33,158 bases of DNA. It comes from Henriciella sp. (GTDB lineage Bacteria > Pseudomonadota > Alphaproteobacteria > Caulobacterales > Hyphomonadaceae). Below are positions 22,979-31,098 of the stretch, in pieces (positions within the stretch are counted from its first letter, which is position 1; each line of letters opens with the position of its first letter). The translations under genes were made by a program, and so were the position numbers. The notes below the pieces were generated by a model, which saw nothing but the letters and a program-made list of their open reading frames with translations, ran no database searches and was not told the origin of the DNA. Location: positions 1 to 33,158 of the forward strand of contig JABSQA010000024.1 in NCBI GenBank assembly GCA_013213825.1. The letters are read 5' to 3'.

Positions 22979-24007
22979 TCAAATCGCAAGTGAATCGAGA
23001 CCCCCAGCATATGTCCTCGCTATTCCCGCTAATTCGAGCTCAACCAGAATGGTGGCGCATCGCGGAACACTTATACGTGTCGCGTGAGCAATGTCTGCTA
23101 TTGAAATTGGTGTAGGACTCAGAGCGCTGTGCACAGAATCGCGCTGCGATTTTGGTATTTCCTCCGTGGAGTCCAGACCATCTTTGTAGAGGGGTGGTTC
23201 AGGCGACTGTAGGCGGCGAGGAACGATGCTTTCTAGGGCAGCGACAACATCGTCCGCATGTCTCACAAGCGTGGCGCCTTGGCGCAACAAACGATTGCTG
23301 CCGGCGGATCTAGGATCAAGTGGCGAGCCGGGAACGGCCATCACTTCGCGATTCTGCTCCAACGCCGTTCGGGCTGAAATCAGCGATCCGGATCGTTCAG
23401 CCGCTTCGATGATCACAACACCCTCTGACAGTCCCGTAATGATTCGGTTCCTGCGAGGAAAATCACGCGCCGTGGCGCGATGGCCGAAAGGGCTTTCACT
23501 GAGGAGCAATCCTCGGTTTGCGATTTGCTCGTAAAGGCGCGCATGTTGAGGGGGGTAGATGTGATCTATGCCGCCCCCCAAGACGGCGATGGTGCCGCCA
23601 TCCAAGCTTGCCGCATGTGCCTCCCCGTCAATCCCGCGAGCCAAGCCAGAGACAATTGTAAAATTTTTATTCGACAGCGTAGCAGCGATATCTCGCGCTA
23701 TTTTCCGTCCCGCGGCAGAGGCCTGGCGGGCTCCTACAATCGCGATGCAACGACGATGCGCGAGGGTTATGTCGCCATAAGCCGTCAAAACTGGTGGCGG
23801 AGGCGAAAACTGCTTGAGGAGCGGCGGAAAATCATCCTCACACGAACACAATAACGTTGCGCCATATTCCGAGATGAGGCGAATCTCACGCTCTGCATCA
23901 TCAATTGATTTTGGTTTGATTGCAGACGTTCGCGCTGATAGGCGGGGCACAGCCGCGAGCGCGGCACTGGGGGTTTTGTATTGTTCGAGAAGCTTAAAAA
24001 ATGTCAC
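22979..24007 (-). CDS. dprA: DNA processing protein DprA
   Basis: A 342-residue reading from the first canonical start (GTG at 24007). The Rossmann-like DprA core has Ile-Val-Gly-Ala-Arg-Gln-Ala-Ser (90-97), Ser-Gly-Leu-Ala-Arg-Gly-Ile-Asp-Gly-Glu-Ala-His (120-131) and Phe-Pro-Arg-Arg-Asn-Arg-Ile-Ile (183-190). A C-terminal winged helix (DprA_WH) covers about 290-342. DprA protects incoming single-stranded DNA and loads RecA during transformation. The frame continues upstream of the GTG for at least 20 codons with family-like sequence (Asp-Trp-Leu-Arg-Leu-Ala-Arg-Thr-Pro then Val-Gly-Pro) but no ATG, GTG or TTG. The true start may therefore be a rarer codon such as CTG at 24067. It follows plsY closely. 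Confidence 0.92.
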   Translation of the reverse strand: MTFFKLLEQYKTPSAALAAVPRLSARTSAIKPKSIDDAEREIRLISEYGATLLCSCEDDFPPLLKQFSPPPPVLTAYGDITLAHRRCIAIVGARQASAAGRKIARDIAATLSNKNFTIVSGLARGIDGEAHAASLDGGTIAVLGGGIDHIYPPQHARLYEQIANRGLLLSESPFGHRATARDFPRRNRIITGLSEGVVIIEAAERSGSLISARTALEQNREVMAVPGSPLDPRSAGSNRLLRQGATLVRHADDVVAALESIVPRRLQSPEPPLYKDGLDSTEEIPKSQRDSVHSALSPTPISIADIAHATRISVPRCATILVELELAGIARTYAGGLDSLAI

Positions 24008-24084
24008 CGGGCCGACACGCGGCGTGCGGGCCAGTCGAAGCCAATCTCTCTTTTCTAAATGCGTCAGTCCCCCCGGTCTGATAG

Positions 24085-24681
24085 CTATTTTGATTTGCTC
24101 CCAAATTTCGGTTCGGTGCCTTTAAGCAGGCGTTGAATATTGGCGCGATGAGTCCAAAAAACGAGTATGCTGAGCGCCAGCAGTGTAAACGTGGCAAAGC
24201 TTGTTTCGCCAAGTAAGTGCGCGCCTATCGGCACAAAAGCCGCCGCGGATAGAGCCGCCAGGGACGAAATACGTGTGAATGCAAATAGCCCGAGCCAGAT
24301 TGGCGCGCCGACAGCAAGTGCCAGTGGCGAAGCGAAGACGAGAAGGCCCGCATAAGTCGCAACGCCTTTGCCGCCTTTGAAGCCAAGCCAAATTGGATAG
24401 CAATGCCCCAAAAATGCGAAAGCGCCTGCGATCAGTCCGACATTACGCTCCCCGGTCACAAGCGTGAGAAGCAGAACGGCAAGCCCCGCTTTAAAACTAT
24501 CGAGGAGTAGCGTTGCGAATGCCAAGTCCTTGCGCCCGGTTCTCAGCACGTTTGTCGCGCCAATATTGCCGGATCCAATCTCACGAATGTCACCCAATCC
24601 CGCCATTCGCGTGATCAGCAATCCAAATGGGATAGATCCGAGCAAATACCCGCCCAGTGCCGCTGCAGTGTACCAGATCAT
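24085..24681 (-). CDS. plsY: Glycerol-3-phosphate acyltransferase PlsY
   Basis: A 198-residue membrane protein with about five hydrophobic segments. It transfers acyl from acyl-phosphate (made by PlsX) to glycerol-3-phosphate, the first step of phospholipid synthesis. Conserved motifs are Gly-Ser-Ile-Pro-Phe-Gly (15-20), Gly-Ser-Gly-Asn-Ile-Gly-Ala-Thr-Asn (37-45) and the Gly-Phe-Lys-Gly-Gly-Lys-Gly-Val-Ala-Thr loop. GAGGG sits 4 bases before the ATG, and a good promoter with an inverted repeat lies at 24706-24734. It is the first gene of the minus-strand run plsY-dprA and is divergent from the TetR gene. Confidence 0.96.
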   Translation of the reverse strand: MIWYTAAALGGYLLGSIPFGLLITRMAGLGDIREIGSGNIGATNVLRTGRKDLAFATLLLDSFKAGLAVLLLTLVTGERNVGLIAGAFAFLGHCYPIWLGFKGGKGVATYAGLLVFASPLALAVGAPIWLGLFAFTRISSLAALSAAAFVPIGAHLLGETSFATFTLLALSILVFWTHRANIQRLLKGTEPKFGSKSK

Positions 24682-24705
24682 ATCGCCCTCAAGTCTGAGC
24701 GCGAG

Positions 24706-24734
24706 TTATGCCTGAGACCGTTTTGATCGGTCAA
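24706..24734 (-). promoter_or_regulatory. Candidate plsY promoter with an internal inverted repeat
   Basis: On the minus strand: TTGACC (24734-24729), a 17-base spacer and GCATAA (24711-24706), giving a start near 24699 and a leader of about 18 bases. Within it GACCG-N7-CGGTC (24716-24732) is a perfect inverted repeat that overlaps the -35 box and spacer. A divergently transcribed TetR gene is the neighbour, so it could be an operator; that is inference. Confidence 0.5.
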
Positions 24735-24846
24735 GACACGCCTGCTGTTTGAGACAAAATGAGGTTTTTCGCGCGGGCTTTCAGACATTGGGCCGACTAT
24801 TTTATCGAAACACTGCGAAAACCCCCAAAACGACCTTTGACGTCGC

Positions 24847-24883
24847 TTGACGGGTCGGACGATTTCACTACGAAAACGTAATG
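24847..24883 (+). promoter_or_regulatory. Candidate tetR promoter with overlapping imperfect palindrome
   Basis: TTGACG (24847-24852), a 16-base spacer and TACGAA (24869-24874). The palindrome CACTACG-AAAA-CGTAATG (24866-24883) has six of seven arm bases matching and covers the -10 region, where a TetR-type repressor would act on its own gene. Found by eye. Confidence 0.35.
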
Positions 24884-24914
24884 ATCGTACACCTGTGCGA
24901 AAGGGGCGACACAG

Positions 24915-25508
24915 ATGTCTGAATCAAATTCCCCAAAAAAGTCCGCACCCCGGGGCGCGAATCGCGAGCGTATCTTGCGCGCGGCCTTGGATATTATTTC
25001 CAAAAAGGGCGTGGACAAAGTGACTCATCGGGCCGTGGCATCCGTCGCTGGCGTTTCCCCGGGTACAACCACGTATCACTTCGCCACACGCGAAGATCTC
25101 GTACGGGACGCGTTCTCACTTTATATCGACGATTATCAAAGAACCTTGGTCGAGACGCTCACCCAGCGACCGGTCGAAACCCGCGAAGATTTCATTCGAT
25201 TTCTGGGCGGTATTACCACGCTAAATCCTGAACAATCCGGTCTTGAAGCCATCGAGTATGAAATGGTCTTGTTTGCGGGACGGGACCAAGCCATGCGAAT
25301 GCGCGTCGCGGCCTGGTCCCGAACGCTTGAAAGCTGGTTATCTGATCCCCTCGAACGGTTGGGGGCCAGTCGACCATTAGAAGCGGCACGCATGCTGGTG
25401 GCTTTGTCGCGTGGTAGCGAGTTTGAAGTCTTATCGCGAAGCCAAGAGATTCACCGAGAACAATTTGCGGCGCGCCTCAATGCGCTCCTCAATGCCGTGC
25501 TTCACTAA
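24915..25508 (+). CDS. TetR/AcrR family transcriptional regulator
   Basis: A 197-residue repressor-type protein. The N-terminal helix-turn-helix (about 15-62) has Ile-Leu-Arg-Ala-Ala-Leu-Asp-Ile-Ile and Gly-Val-Asp-Lys-Val-Thr-His-Arg-Ala-Val-Ala. It continues with Val-Ser-Pro-Gly-Thr-Thr-Thr-Tyr-His-Phe, the recognition helix and its flank. The helical C-terminal domain would bind a small ligand; it has few aromatic residues that point to any class. The gene is divergent from plsY, with a palindrome over its own promoter region. Its stop overlaps ruvX on the other strand by four bases. The target genes and ligand are unknown; plsY and the gene itself are the natural candidates. Confidence 0.92.
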   Translation: MSESNSPKKSAPRGANRERILRAALDIISKKGVDKVTHRAVASVAGVSPGTTTYHFATREDLVRDAFSLYIDDYQRTLVETLTQRPVETREDFIRFLGGITTLNPEQSGLEAIEYEMVLFAGRDQAMRMRVAAWSRTLESWLSDPLERLGASRPLEAARMLVALSRGSEFEVLSRSQEIHREQFAARLNALLNAVLH

Positions 25509-25966
25509 GGCGTCTGATTGGCGAGCCGGTCCAAGGCGGTTTGCAGAATAATCGCCGCAGCAGAGGCGTCGAGGGTTTCGGCGCGCCGTGCACGACTGAG
25601 GTCTGCATCAATCATCACGCGCTCCGCTTCTGCGCTCGACAATCTCTCGTCCTGAAAGGCAAGGGGTATATCGCGAAATTGCAGGATGTTGAGCGACAGA
25701 GCTTTGGCGGCTTGAACGCGTGGACCGGACGTGCCGTCCAGATTGTAGGGCAAGCCAACCACCAATCCCACACTCTCTCGCGCGTCATAGAGATCAAATA
25801 ATCGGAGCAAAGCTGGACGCAATTTCCGACCGCGCGGGATGATTTCAAGCGGAGAGGCGATCATTCTCAAGCCATCACTGCCGGCGACGCCAATCGTTTT
25901 CGATCCAGGATCGATCCCCAGCAATGGGCCTTGCGTTGGCAGTTCGGAAAGATTGAGTTCAGGCAT
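25505..25966 (-). CDS. ruvX: RuvX / YqgF family putative pre-16S rRNA nuclease
   Basis: A 153-residue protein with an RNase H-like fold. Gly-Ile-Asp-Pro-Gly-Ser-Lys-Thr-Ile-Gly (17-26) supplies the first catalytic Asp (19). Gly-Leu-Pro (71-73), Asp-Glu-Arg-Leu-Ser-Ser (106-111) and Leu-Asp-Ala-Ser-Ala-Ala (132-137) supply the rest of the active site. YqgF is essential in E. coli and linked to 16S rRNA 5' end maturation, with older suggestions of Holliday junction resolution. The length is standard. It is divergent from gatC, with 61 bases between the start codons, and convergent with the TetR gene. Confidence 0.95.
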   Translation of the reverse strand: MPELNLSELPTQGPLLGIDPGSKTIGVAGSDGLRMIASPLEIIPRGRKLRPALLRLFDLYDARESVGLVVGLPYNLDGTSGPRVQAAKALSLNILQFRDIPLAFQDERLSSAEAERVMIDADLSRARRAETLDASAAAIILQTALDRLANQTP

Positions 25967-26027
25967 GGGCTTGTCTTAGCGCTCAGTGACGCGTATCGCT
26001 GCCGTGGTCAATTGGAGTTGCCCAGAC

Positions 26028-26315
26028 ATGAGTGTCACAAAAGACGATGTCCGAAAAGTTGCCCGTCTGAGCCGAATCGCGGTTCCGGAAGACAAACTTG
26101 AAACGCTGGCTGGCGAGTTGAGCGGCATTATGGGCGGGATCGAACAGCTCAATGAGGTGGATATTGAGGGTGTTGCGCCCATGACGTCAGTCGTGGAAGC
26201 GACTTTACCGATGCGCGACGACGTCGTCACAGATGGCAACATTCAGGACCAAGTCCTCGCCAATGCGCCGAAATCTGACGAAGGGTTCTTTGTGGTCCCG
26301 AAAGCTGTCGAATAA
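26028..26315 (+). CDS. gatC: Asp-tRNA(Asn)/Glu-tRNA(Gln) amidotransferase subunit GatC
   Basis: A 95-residue subunit that wraps around GatA and GatB and stabilises the complex. The start Met-Ser-Val-Thr-Lys-Asp-Asp-Val-Arg-Lys-Val-Ala-Arg-Leu-Ser-Arg-Ile is canonical. It is followed by Leu-Ser-Gly-Ile-Met, Val-Ala-Pro-Met-Thr-Ser-Val and Asp-Glu-Gly-Phe-Phe-Val-Val-Pro-Lys near the end. The ATG at 26028 was preferred to an in-frame start 14 codons earlier because it matches the family and has GGAG 10 bases upstream. Unusually, gatA does not follow directly: an opposing lipoprotein gene lies between, ending 2 bases from the gatC stop. Confidence 0.95.
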   Translation: MSVTKDDVRKVARLSRIAVPEDKLETLAGELSGIMGGIEQLNEVDIEGVAPMTSVVEATLPMRDDVVTDGNIQDQVLANAPKSDEGFFVVPKAVE

Positions 26316-26317
26316 AA

Positions 26318-26833
26318 CTAGTCTAACGCGGCTGTTTTTAACGCGGCATCTTCTGCCGTCTCTTCACTTTCGTCGGCCTCAGCGTCCGTTTCTTCTGTCG
26401 CGTCGCGATTCCATTCGTAAATCGTCTTAACGCGGCAAGATTGAGATTGCCCAACCCGATGGTTGTGGCCGAATGCACTATCAAACGCGAAGATGCGGTC
26501 GCCTTTGGTCAGGCAGCTCGAGAAAGAGTCGATTGCGATAGATTGCGCCCAATCTAGATCGAAGCAGCCTGGAAAGGTTTCAATCAGATAATGGTCGCGG
26601 CCTTCTCGTACGACAACAGCGCGGTCCGTCGTTTCGCCAAATCCATCAATCTGACTGGCAAAGCAAATCCGTTTAACTTCTTCGCCACGGCGGGGATCGT
26701 CTGCAAAAACTTCCGCGCGGCGTTGTTCTTCTTTGGCTTGTTCGCGCGCTTCTAAGGCTTCTGGTGTTGTCGCTGTTGCGCAAGCCGAAACGATGAATAG
26801 CATGCCAGCAAAGGCGATACGATGGGATAGCAT
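26318..26833 (-). CDS. DUF6491-like putative lipoprotein
   Basis: A 171-residue exported protein. A short signal peptide ends in a lipobox, Val-Ser-Ala-Cys (15-18), so Cys18 is probably lipidated. A charged helical linker follows, then a domain with Cys57 near Arg-Ile-Cys-Phe-Ala-Ser-Gln-Ile-Asp-Gly-Phe. Later come Asp-Leu-Asp-Trp-Ala-Gln-Ser-Ile-Ala and a Ser-Cys-Arg-Val end strand, the layout I associate with DUF6491 proteins of alphaproteobacteria. The C-terminus is very acidic (about 150-171). AGGAG lies 5 bases before the ATG, and a good -10 box (TATACT) lies at 26857-26862. It is placed head-to-tail against gatC and divergent from gatA. Function unknown. Confidence 0.8.
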   Translation of the reverse strand: MLSHRIAFAGMLFIVSACATATTPEALEAREQAKEEQRRAEVFADDPRRGEEVKRICFASQIDGFGETTDRAVVVREGRDHYLIETFPGCFDLDWAQSIAIDSFSSCLTKGDRIFAFDSAFGHNHRVGQSQSCRVKTIYEWNRDATEETDAEADESEETAEDAALKTAALD

Positions 26834-26856
26834 GGCGGCTCCTTTCGAGAGAGACG

Positions 26857-26885
26857 AGTATAAAACGAATTTGGGAGCGCGCTAA
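26857..26885 (-). promoter_or_regulatory. Candidate promoter of the DUF6491-like gene
   Basis: On the minus strand: TTAGCG (26885-26880), a 17-base spacer and TATACT (26862-26857). Transcription would start near 26850, about 17 bases before the ATG, leaving room for the AGGAG ribosome-binding site. Confidence 0.45.
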
Positions 26886-26946
26886 TCAAATCATATTGAG
26901 CCTGAACCTCAGATAACAAACTGACACGCCAAATGGTGTTTAAGGC

Positions 26947-26975
26947 TTGTATTTGCAGTCAAAGGCGGCATACGA
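26947..26975 (+). promoter_or_regulatory. Possible gatA promoter
   Basis: TTGTAT (26947-26952), a 17-base spacer and ATACGA (26970-26975). gatA needs its own promoter because an opposing gene separates it from gatC. Both boxes are weak matches. Confidence 0.28.
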
Positions 26976-27012
26976 GTGCGCAAAATAATTGTCCCTAAAA
27001 ATGGAAAATCGC

Positions 27013-28488
27013 ATGAGCGAGCTCACAACTCTGTCATTGACCACAGCGATGCAAGGCCTGGAGAAAGGCGACTTCTCAGCGGTTGAGCTGACCCAAGCCT
27101 TTGTCGATACGATTGAAGCCTCAAATGGCGCCCTCAACGCATATGTGGTTCAGACCCCCGAGCAAGCCTTGTCTATGGCCGCAGACTCTGATGCCCGACG
27201 TAAATCGGGACAAGCCGGCCGTCTTGATGGGGCCCCAATTGGTGTGAAGGACCTCTACTGCACCAAGGGTGTGCGCACGACGGCCTGTTCGAACATTCTG
27301 GGCGAGTTTACGCCCACCTATGAGAGTACGGTCACCCAGAATTTATGGGATGCCGGAGCGGTCATGCTTGGCAAACTGAATATGGACGAATTTGCGATGG
27401 GCTCTTCAAACGAGACGTCGCGATTTGGTCCGCCATCCAATCCTTGGCGACGCGGCGGCTCCAATGCAGCTCTCACCGCGGGCGGGTCTTCCGGTGGCTC
27501 AGCAACGGCGGTCGCGGCGGATCTCTGCCTCGCCGCAACCGCGTCTGATACGGGTGGATCTATTCGCCAGCCTGCCGCGTTCACGGGGACAGTTGGCATC
27601 AAACCGACCTATGGTCGCGCCTCTCGATGGGGAATGGTCGCCTTTGCAAGCTCGCTAGACCAAGCCGGTCCGATCGCCAAATCGGTTACAGACGCAGCCC
27701 TGCTGACGGAAATCATGTGTTCGCATGATGATAAGGATTCGACGTCTCTCAATGTCGAAACACCTGATTGGGTGTCTGAGGTCGAGAAGGGCGTTAAAGG
27801 CATGAAGATTGGCGTTCCGAAAGAGTATCGCGTCGATGGCATGCCGCAGGAAATTGAAGACCTTTGGCAACAAGGGATCGATTGGCTTAAAGCCATGGGC
27901 GCAGAAATCGTCGATGTGTCTCTGCCCCACACGAAATATGCATTGCCAGCCTATTACATTGTGGCCCCCGCAGAAGCGTCGTCAAATCTCGCCCGTTATG
28001 ATGGTATGCGCTATGGCGCCCGCGAGGATGGTGATGGCCTGATTGGCACATATGAAGGCACGCGTGGGGAAGGCTTCGGCGCAGAAGTGCAGCGGCGCCT
28101 GATGATCGGCACATATGTGCTCTCATCCGGCTATTATGACGCGTATTATTTGCGCGCTCAGAAGGTTCGTACCCGCATCTTGCAAGATTTTCAGATCGTG
28201 TTTCAAGATGTTGATGCGCTGCTAACGCCAACCTGTCCGAGCGCCGCCTTTGCGTATGGCGAGAAGACGGACGACCCGGTTCAAATGTATCTCAATGACA
28301 TTTTCACCGTCACGGCCAACCTGGCCGGGCTGCCCGGCATTTCTGTCCCAGCGGGGGTAGATAATGACGGATTGCCGCTCGGCCTTCAGGTTATCGGCAA
28401 AGCCTTGGATGAGGCTGCCTGCTTCCGTGTTGCTGGTGCAATTGAAAATGCTGCCGGGTTCGCTGCCAAGCCGGAGAAGTGGTGGTAA
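27013..28488 (+). CDS. gatA: Asp-tRNA(Asn)/Glu-tRNA(Gln) amidotransferase subunit GatA
   Basis: A 491-residue amidase. It releases ammonia from glutamine, which is passed to GatB to amidate Glu-tRNA(Gln) or Asp-tRNA(Asn). The Ser-cisSer-Lys triad is Lys79 (Gly-Val-Lys-Asp), Ser159 (Gly-Gly-Ser-Ser-Gly-Gly-Ser) and Ser183 (Thr-Gly-Gly-Ser-Ile-Arg-Gln-Pro-Ala). I chose ATG 27013 because the resulting N-terminus, Met-Ser-Glu-Leu-Thr, matches the family and GGA lies 7 bases upstream. ATG 27001 and TTG 26989 would add 4 or 8 residues. A small membrane protein gene and then gatB follow in the same direction. Confidence 0.97.
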   Translation: MSELTTLSLTTAMQGLEKGDFSAVELTQAFVDTIEASNGALNAYVVQTPEQALSMAADSDARRKSGQAGRLDGAPIGVKDLYCTKGVRTTACSNILGEFTPTYESTVTQNLWDAGAVMLGKLNMDEFAMGSSNETSRFGPPSNPWRRGGSNAALTAGGSSGGSATAVAADLCLAATASDTGGSIRQPAAFTGTVGIKPTYGRASRWGMVAFASSLDQAGPIAKSVTDAALLTEIMCSHDDKDSTSLNVETPDWVSEVEKGVKGMKIGVPKEYRVDGMPQEIEDLWQQGIDWLKAMGAEIVDVSLPHTKYALPAYYIVAPAEASSNLARYDGMRYGAREDGDGLIGTYEGTRGEGFGAEVQRRLMIGTYVLSSGYYDAYYLRAQKVRTRILQDFQIVFQDVDALLTPTCPSAAFAYGEKTDDPVQMYLNDIFTVTANLAGLPGISVPAGVDNDGLPLGLQVIGKALDEAACFRVAGAIENAAGFAAKPEKWW

Positions 28489-28497
28489 GCGGAAACT

Positions 28498-28857
28498 ATG
28501 AGCAAACGCACGCGTTTTTGGATCATTGCGCTCGCCGCCTTTATCATTTGTAGCGGCTTGGTCTTGTTGTCGGCCTATAGCGTCGGCGCGGACCCGCTGC
28601 ATCCACGGTCGCGGCATATTTGGGCGCTTTCTTTGATCGCCGCAGCTTACGCGGCGATCCGCATTTCGATGATCGCCAGAAAGATTCTCGACGCCCGAGA
28701 AGACCAAGAAGGTGCGGGAACCTTTGGTCTCGGCCTCTTCAGTAAGAAAGAACATGCCATTGATCGTCGCTTAGCAGAACGACGCGCGCGGCTTGAAGCG
28801 GCGCGAAAGCGCGCTAATGACACAGAACACACAGAGAAGGATCCCGGCAATGAGTGA
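28498..28857 (+). CDS. Small membrane protein of unknown function between gatA and gatB
   Basis: A 119-residue protein with two hydrophobic segments (about 7-27 and 42-60) joined by a short loop with Pro-Leu-His-Pro-Arg. The C-terminal half is highly charged and helical (about 82-119, Arg/Ala/Glu-rich) and probably lies in the cytoplasm as a coiled coil. It starts 9 bases after the gatA stop, and its own stop overlaps the gatB start by eight bases. It is therefore very likely translated as part of the gatA-gatB message. I recognise no family. It could be a lineage-specific protein riding on the operon rather than part of the amidotransferase. Confidence 0.75.
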   Translation: MSKRTRFWIIALAAFIICSGLVLLSAYSVGADPLHPRSRHIWALSLIAAAYAAIRISMIARKILDAREDQEGAGTFGLGLFSKKEHAIDRRLAERRARLEAARKRANDTEHTEKDPGNE

Positions 28858-30361
28858 GCGCCCGACCTATACACTGACAGGCGATACCGGAACTTGGGAA
28901 GTCGTCCTTGGGCTAGAAGTCCACGCACAAGTTTCTTCAAATGCTAAATTGTTCTCTGGTGCGTCAACTCAGTTTGGATCGGAGCCAAATCAGAACGTAT
29001 CTTTGGTCGACGCGGCGATGCCTGGCATGTTGCCGGTCATCAACAAATTCTGCGTTGAGCAGGCGGTTCGAACGGGATTAGGTCTAAACGCGCAGATCAA
29101 TAAAACCTCTCGGTTTGATCGCAAAAATTACTTCTATCCAGATTTGCCTCAGGGCTATCAAATCAGCCAGTTCGAGCACCCTATTGTCGGTGAAGGTGAG
29201 ATTGAAGTAGATGTGGAACCATCACACGGCGACCCGGCCTATGCTTTTTCTGTCCGGATCGAACGGCTGCATTTGGAGCAGGATGCTGGCAAATCGATCC
29301 ACGATATGGATCCGACGGCAACCTATGTCGACTTGAACCGCTCTGGCGTGGCGCTGATGGAAATTGTTTCTAAGCCCGACATTCGCTCACCTCTAGAAGC
29401 CGCCTCTTATGTCAAAAAGCTCAAATCAATCGTAGTCGCATTGGGCACGTGTGATGGCGACATGGAGAAGGGCAATCTTCGCGCGGATGTGAATGTCTCG
29501 ATCTGTAAGCCAGGCGCTTATGAGAAATTTCGTGAGACCGGCGACTTCGGCCATCTGGGTACCCGTTGTGAGATCAAGAACATGAACTCATTCCGTTTCA
29601 TTCAAGCGGCAATCGAGTATGAAGCGCGACGCCAGATTGAAATTGTCGAGGGTGGGGGCAGTGTGGACCAAGAAACGCGGCTTTATGATCCCGACAAAGG
29701 CGAGACGCGAAGCATGCGGTCGAAAGAGGACGCGCATGATTATCGCTATTTCCCAGATCCGGATCTTCTGCCCTTGGAAATTGATGATGCCTTTATCGAA
29801 GGTATTCGCGTAAATTTACCAGAATTACCGGATCAGAAGCGGACGCGTTTCGAGACAGATTATGGGCTGTCTCGCTATGATGCTGGTGTGCTCACCGCTG
29901 ATGCAGAAAGTGCTGATTTCTATGAGACTGTGGCCAAAGGGCGTGACCCCAAACTTGCGGCCAACTGGGTGACTCAGGAATTGTTTGGGTATTTGAACAA
30001 AGCTGAACTGGAGCTCACAGAAAGCCCAGTATCGGCGGAACAGTTGGGTGGCTTAATCGATTTGATCAGCGGCGATGTCATCTCCGGAAAAATTGCGAAG
30101 GACGTTTTCCAACGCATGATTGATGGTGAGGGGGACCCTGCCGACATTGTTGAAAAGCATGGGCTGAAGCAGGTGACAGATACTGGCGCGATCGAGTCGA
30201 TCGTGGATGAAGTGATCGCGGCCAATCCGGATCAAGCTGCTGCCGTCAAAGAGAAGCCTAAATCTATGGGCTGGTTTGTTGGCCAAGTTATGAAAGCGTC
30301 AGGTGGCAAAGCCAACCCGCAAGCGGTGAATAAGATCCTTCGCGAAAAACTTGGCCTATAA
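28850..30361 (+). CDS. gatB: Asp-tRNA(Asn)/Glu-tRNA(Gln) amidotransferase subunit GatB
   Basis: A 503-residue subunit that binds the misacylated tRNA, activates the carboxylate with ATP and amidates it. Signature segments are Gly-Leu-Glu-Val-His-Ala-Gln, [20 protein letters not shown], and [11 protein letters not shown]. [17 protein letters not shown] also matches. The YqeY-like tail domain ends with Asn-Pro-Gln-Ala-Val-Asn-Lys-Ile-Leu. ATG 28850 has AGAAGGA about 8 bases upstream and matches the family N-terminus; an in-frame start 19 codons earlier lies well inside the upstream gene. It ends 5 bases from the luxR-type gene on the other strand. Confidence 0.97.
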   Translation: MSERPTYTLTGDTGTWEVVLGLEVHAQVSSNAKLFSGASTQFGSEPNQNVSLVDAAMPGMLPVINKFCVEQAVRTGLGLNAQINKTSRFDRKNYFYPDLPQGYQISQFEHPIVGEGEIEVDVEPSHGDPAYAFSVRIERLHLEQDAGKSIHDMDPTATYVDLNRSGVALMEIVSKPDIRSPLEAASYVKKLKSIVVALGTCDGDMEKGNLRADVNVSICKPGAYEKFRETGDFGHLGTRCEIKNMNSFRFIQAAIEYEARRQIEIVEGGGSVDQETRLYDPDKGETRSMRSKEDAHDYRYFPDPDLLPLEIDDAFIEGIRVNLPELPDQKRTRFETDYGLSRYDAGVLTADAESADFYETVAKGRDPKLAANWVTQELFGYLNKAELELTESPVSAEQLGGLIDLISGDVISGKIAKDVFQRMIDGEGDPADIVEKHGLKQVTDTGAIESIVDEVIAANPDQAAAVKEKPKSMGWFVGQVMKASGGKANPQAVNKILREKLGL

Positions 30362-30366
30362 CCTCG

Positions 30367-31092
30367 TCAGGGCAGGATTAGACCTAAGCCAATCGCTTTC
30401 AATACGGCGCTGATGCGATTGTTGACGTTCAGTTTCACGAAGATCCTTCGTAGCATTGTGTCGACCGTGTTCTCGCTGACGCCCAAACGTTCAGCGATCG
30501 CGGGTGACGCGAGTCCGTCGGCGACGAGGGCCAATGCCTCCTGTTCACGGGGGCTGAGGCGTTTAGTCGGCGCGTCGTCGCCAATCTTAGCAATATCAAA
30601 GTATCGATTATGCACCTGTACGCATGCAAATTGGAGGGTCTGAAGCTGTGAGTCAGTTAAGTCGAGCATTGTTGATTTCGTTGCGAGACTAAACACCGCG
30701 ATTGTGCCCATCGGACCGAAAACTGGGACCGCTATCCCGTCAACAAGTCCTGCCGTTTCATAGTCTTTGAGCATCTGCTTTTGCTTTTCATTCAATGGGC
30801 GTTTCGCGGCAACCTCATTCCAATGAAAAGGCCGAGACTCTGTCAGACATTGCTGAATGATGGGGTCAATTTCGACGAAGTTGTTTTTTAAATAGAGTTT
30901 CGTCAAATCCCGCGGATAAGTGTGGGTGACCAGGCCCATATGCGGCGGCATTGCGCGCAGCTTTTGGGCGATAATAAAATAGGCGAAATGGTCGATGCCG
31001 TAGGTTTTCAGATAAGCAGAGAGCGCGCGATACAGATCATCTTCTGTTTCGCTGGACTGCGTTAAAGAAATGAACGATTCGAGCGTCGTCAT
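30367..31092 (-). CDS. LuxR-type quorum-sensing regulator, apparent solo
   Basis: A 241-residue regulator. The N-terminal autoinducer-binding domain aligns by motif spacing with TraR. Tyr67, Asp76, Pro77, Trp91 and Gly119 match TraR Tyr61, Asp70, Pro71, Trp85 and Gly113 exactly, but the position of TraR Trp57 is Leu63. The C-terminal LuxR/FixJ-type helix-turn-helix (178-235) has Leu-Ser-Pro-Arg-Glu-Gln-Glu-Ala-Leu and Val-Ser-Glu-Asn-Thr-Val-Asp. No LuxI-type synthase lies in the window, so it may sense signals made elsewhere in the genome or by neighbours, or a different molecule. It is the last gene of a minus-strand run behind a HIT gene (30-base gap). An inverted repeat and a hairpin over its SD precede the ATG. 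Confidence 0.92.
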   Translation of the reverse strand: MTTLESFISLTQSSETEDDLYRALSAYLKTYGIDHFAYFIIAQKLRAMPPHMGLVTHTYPRDLTKLYLKNNFVEIDPIIQQCLTESRPFHWNEVAAKRPLNEKQKQMLKDYETAGLVDGIAVPVFGPMGTIAVFSLATKSTMLDLTDSQLQTLQFACVQVHNRYFDIAKIGDDAPTKRLSPREQEALALVADGLASPAIAERLGVSENTVDTMLRRIFVKLNVNNRISAVLKAIGLGLILP

Positions 31093-31098
31093 TTGCGT

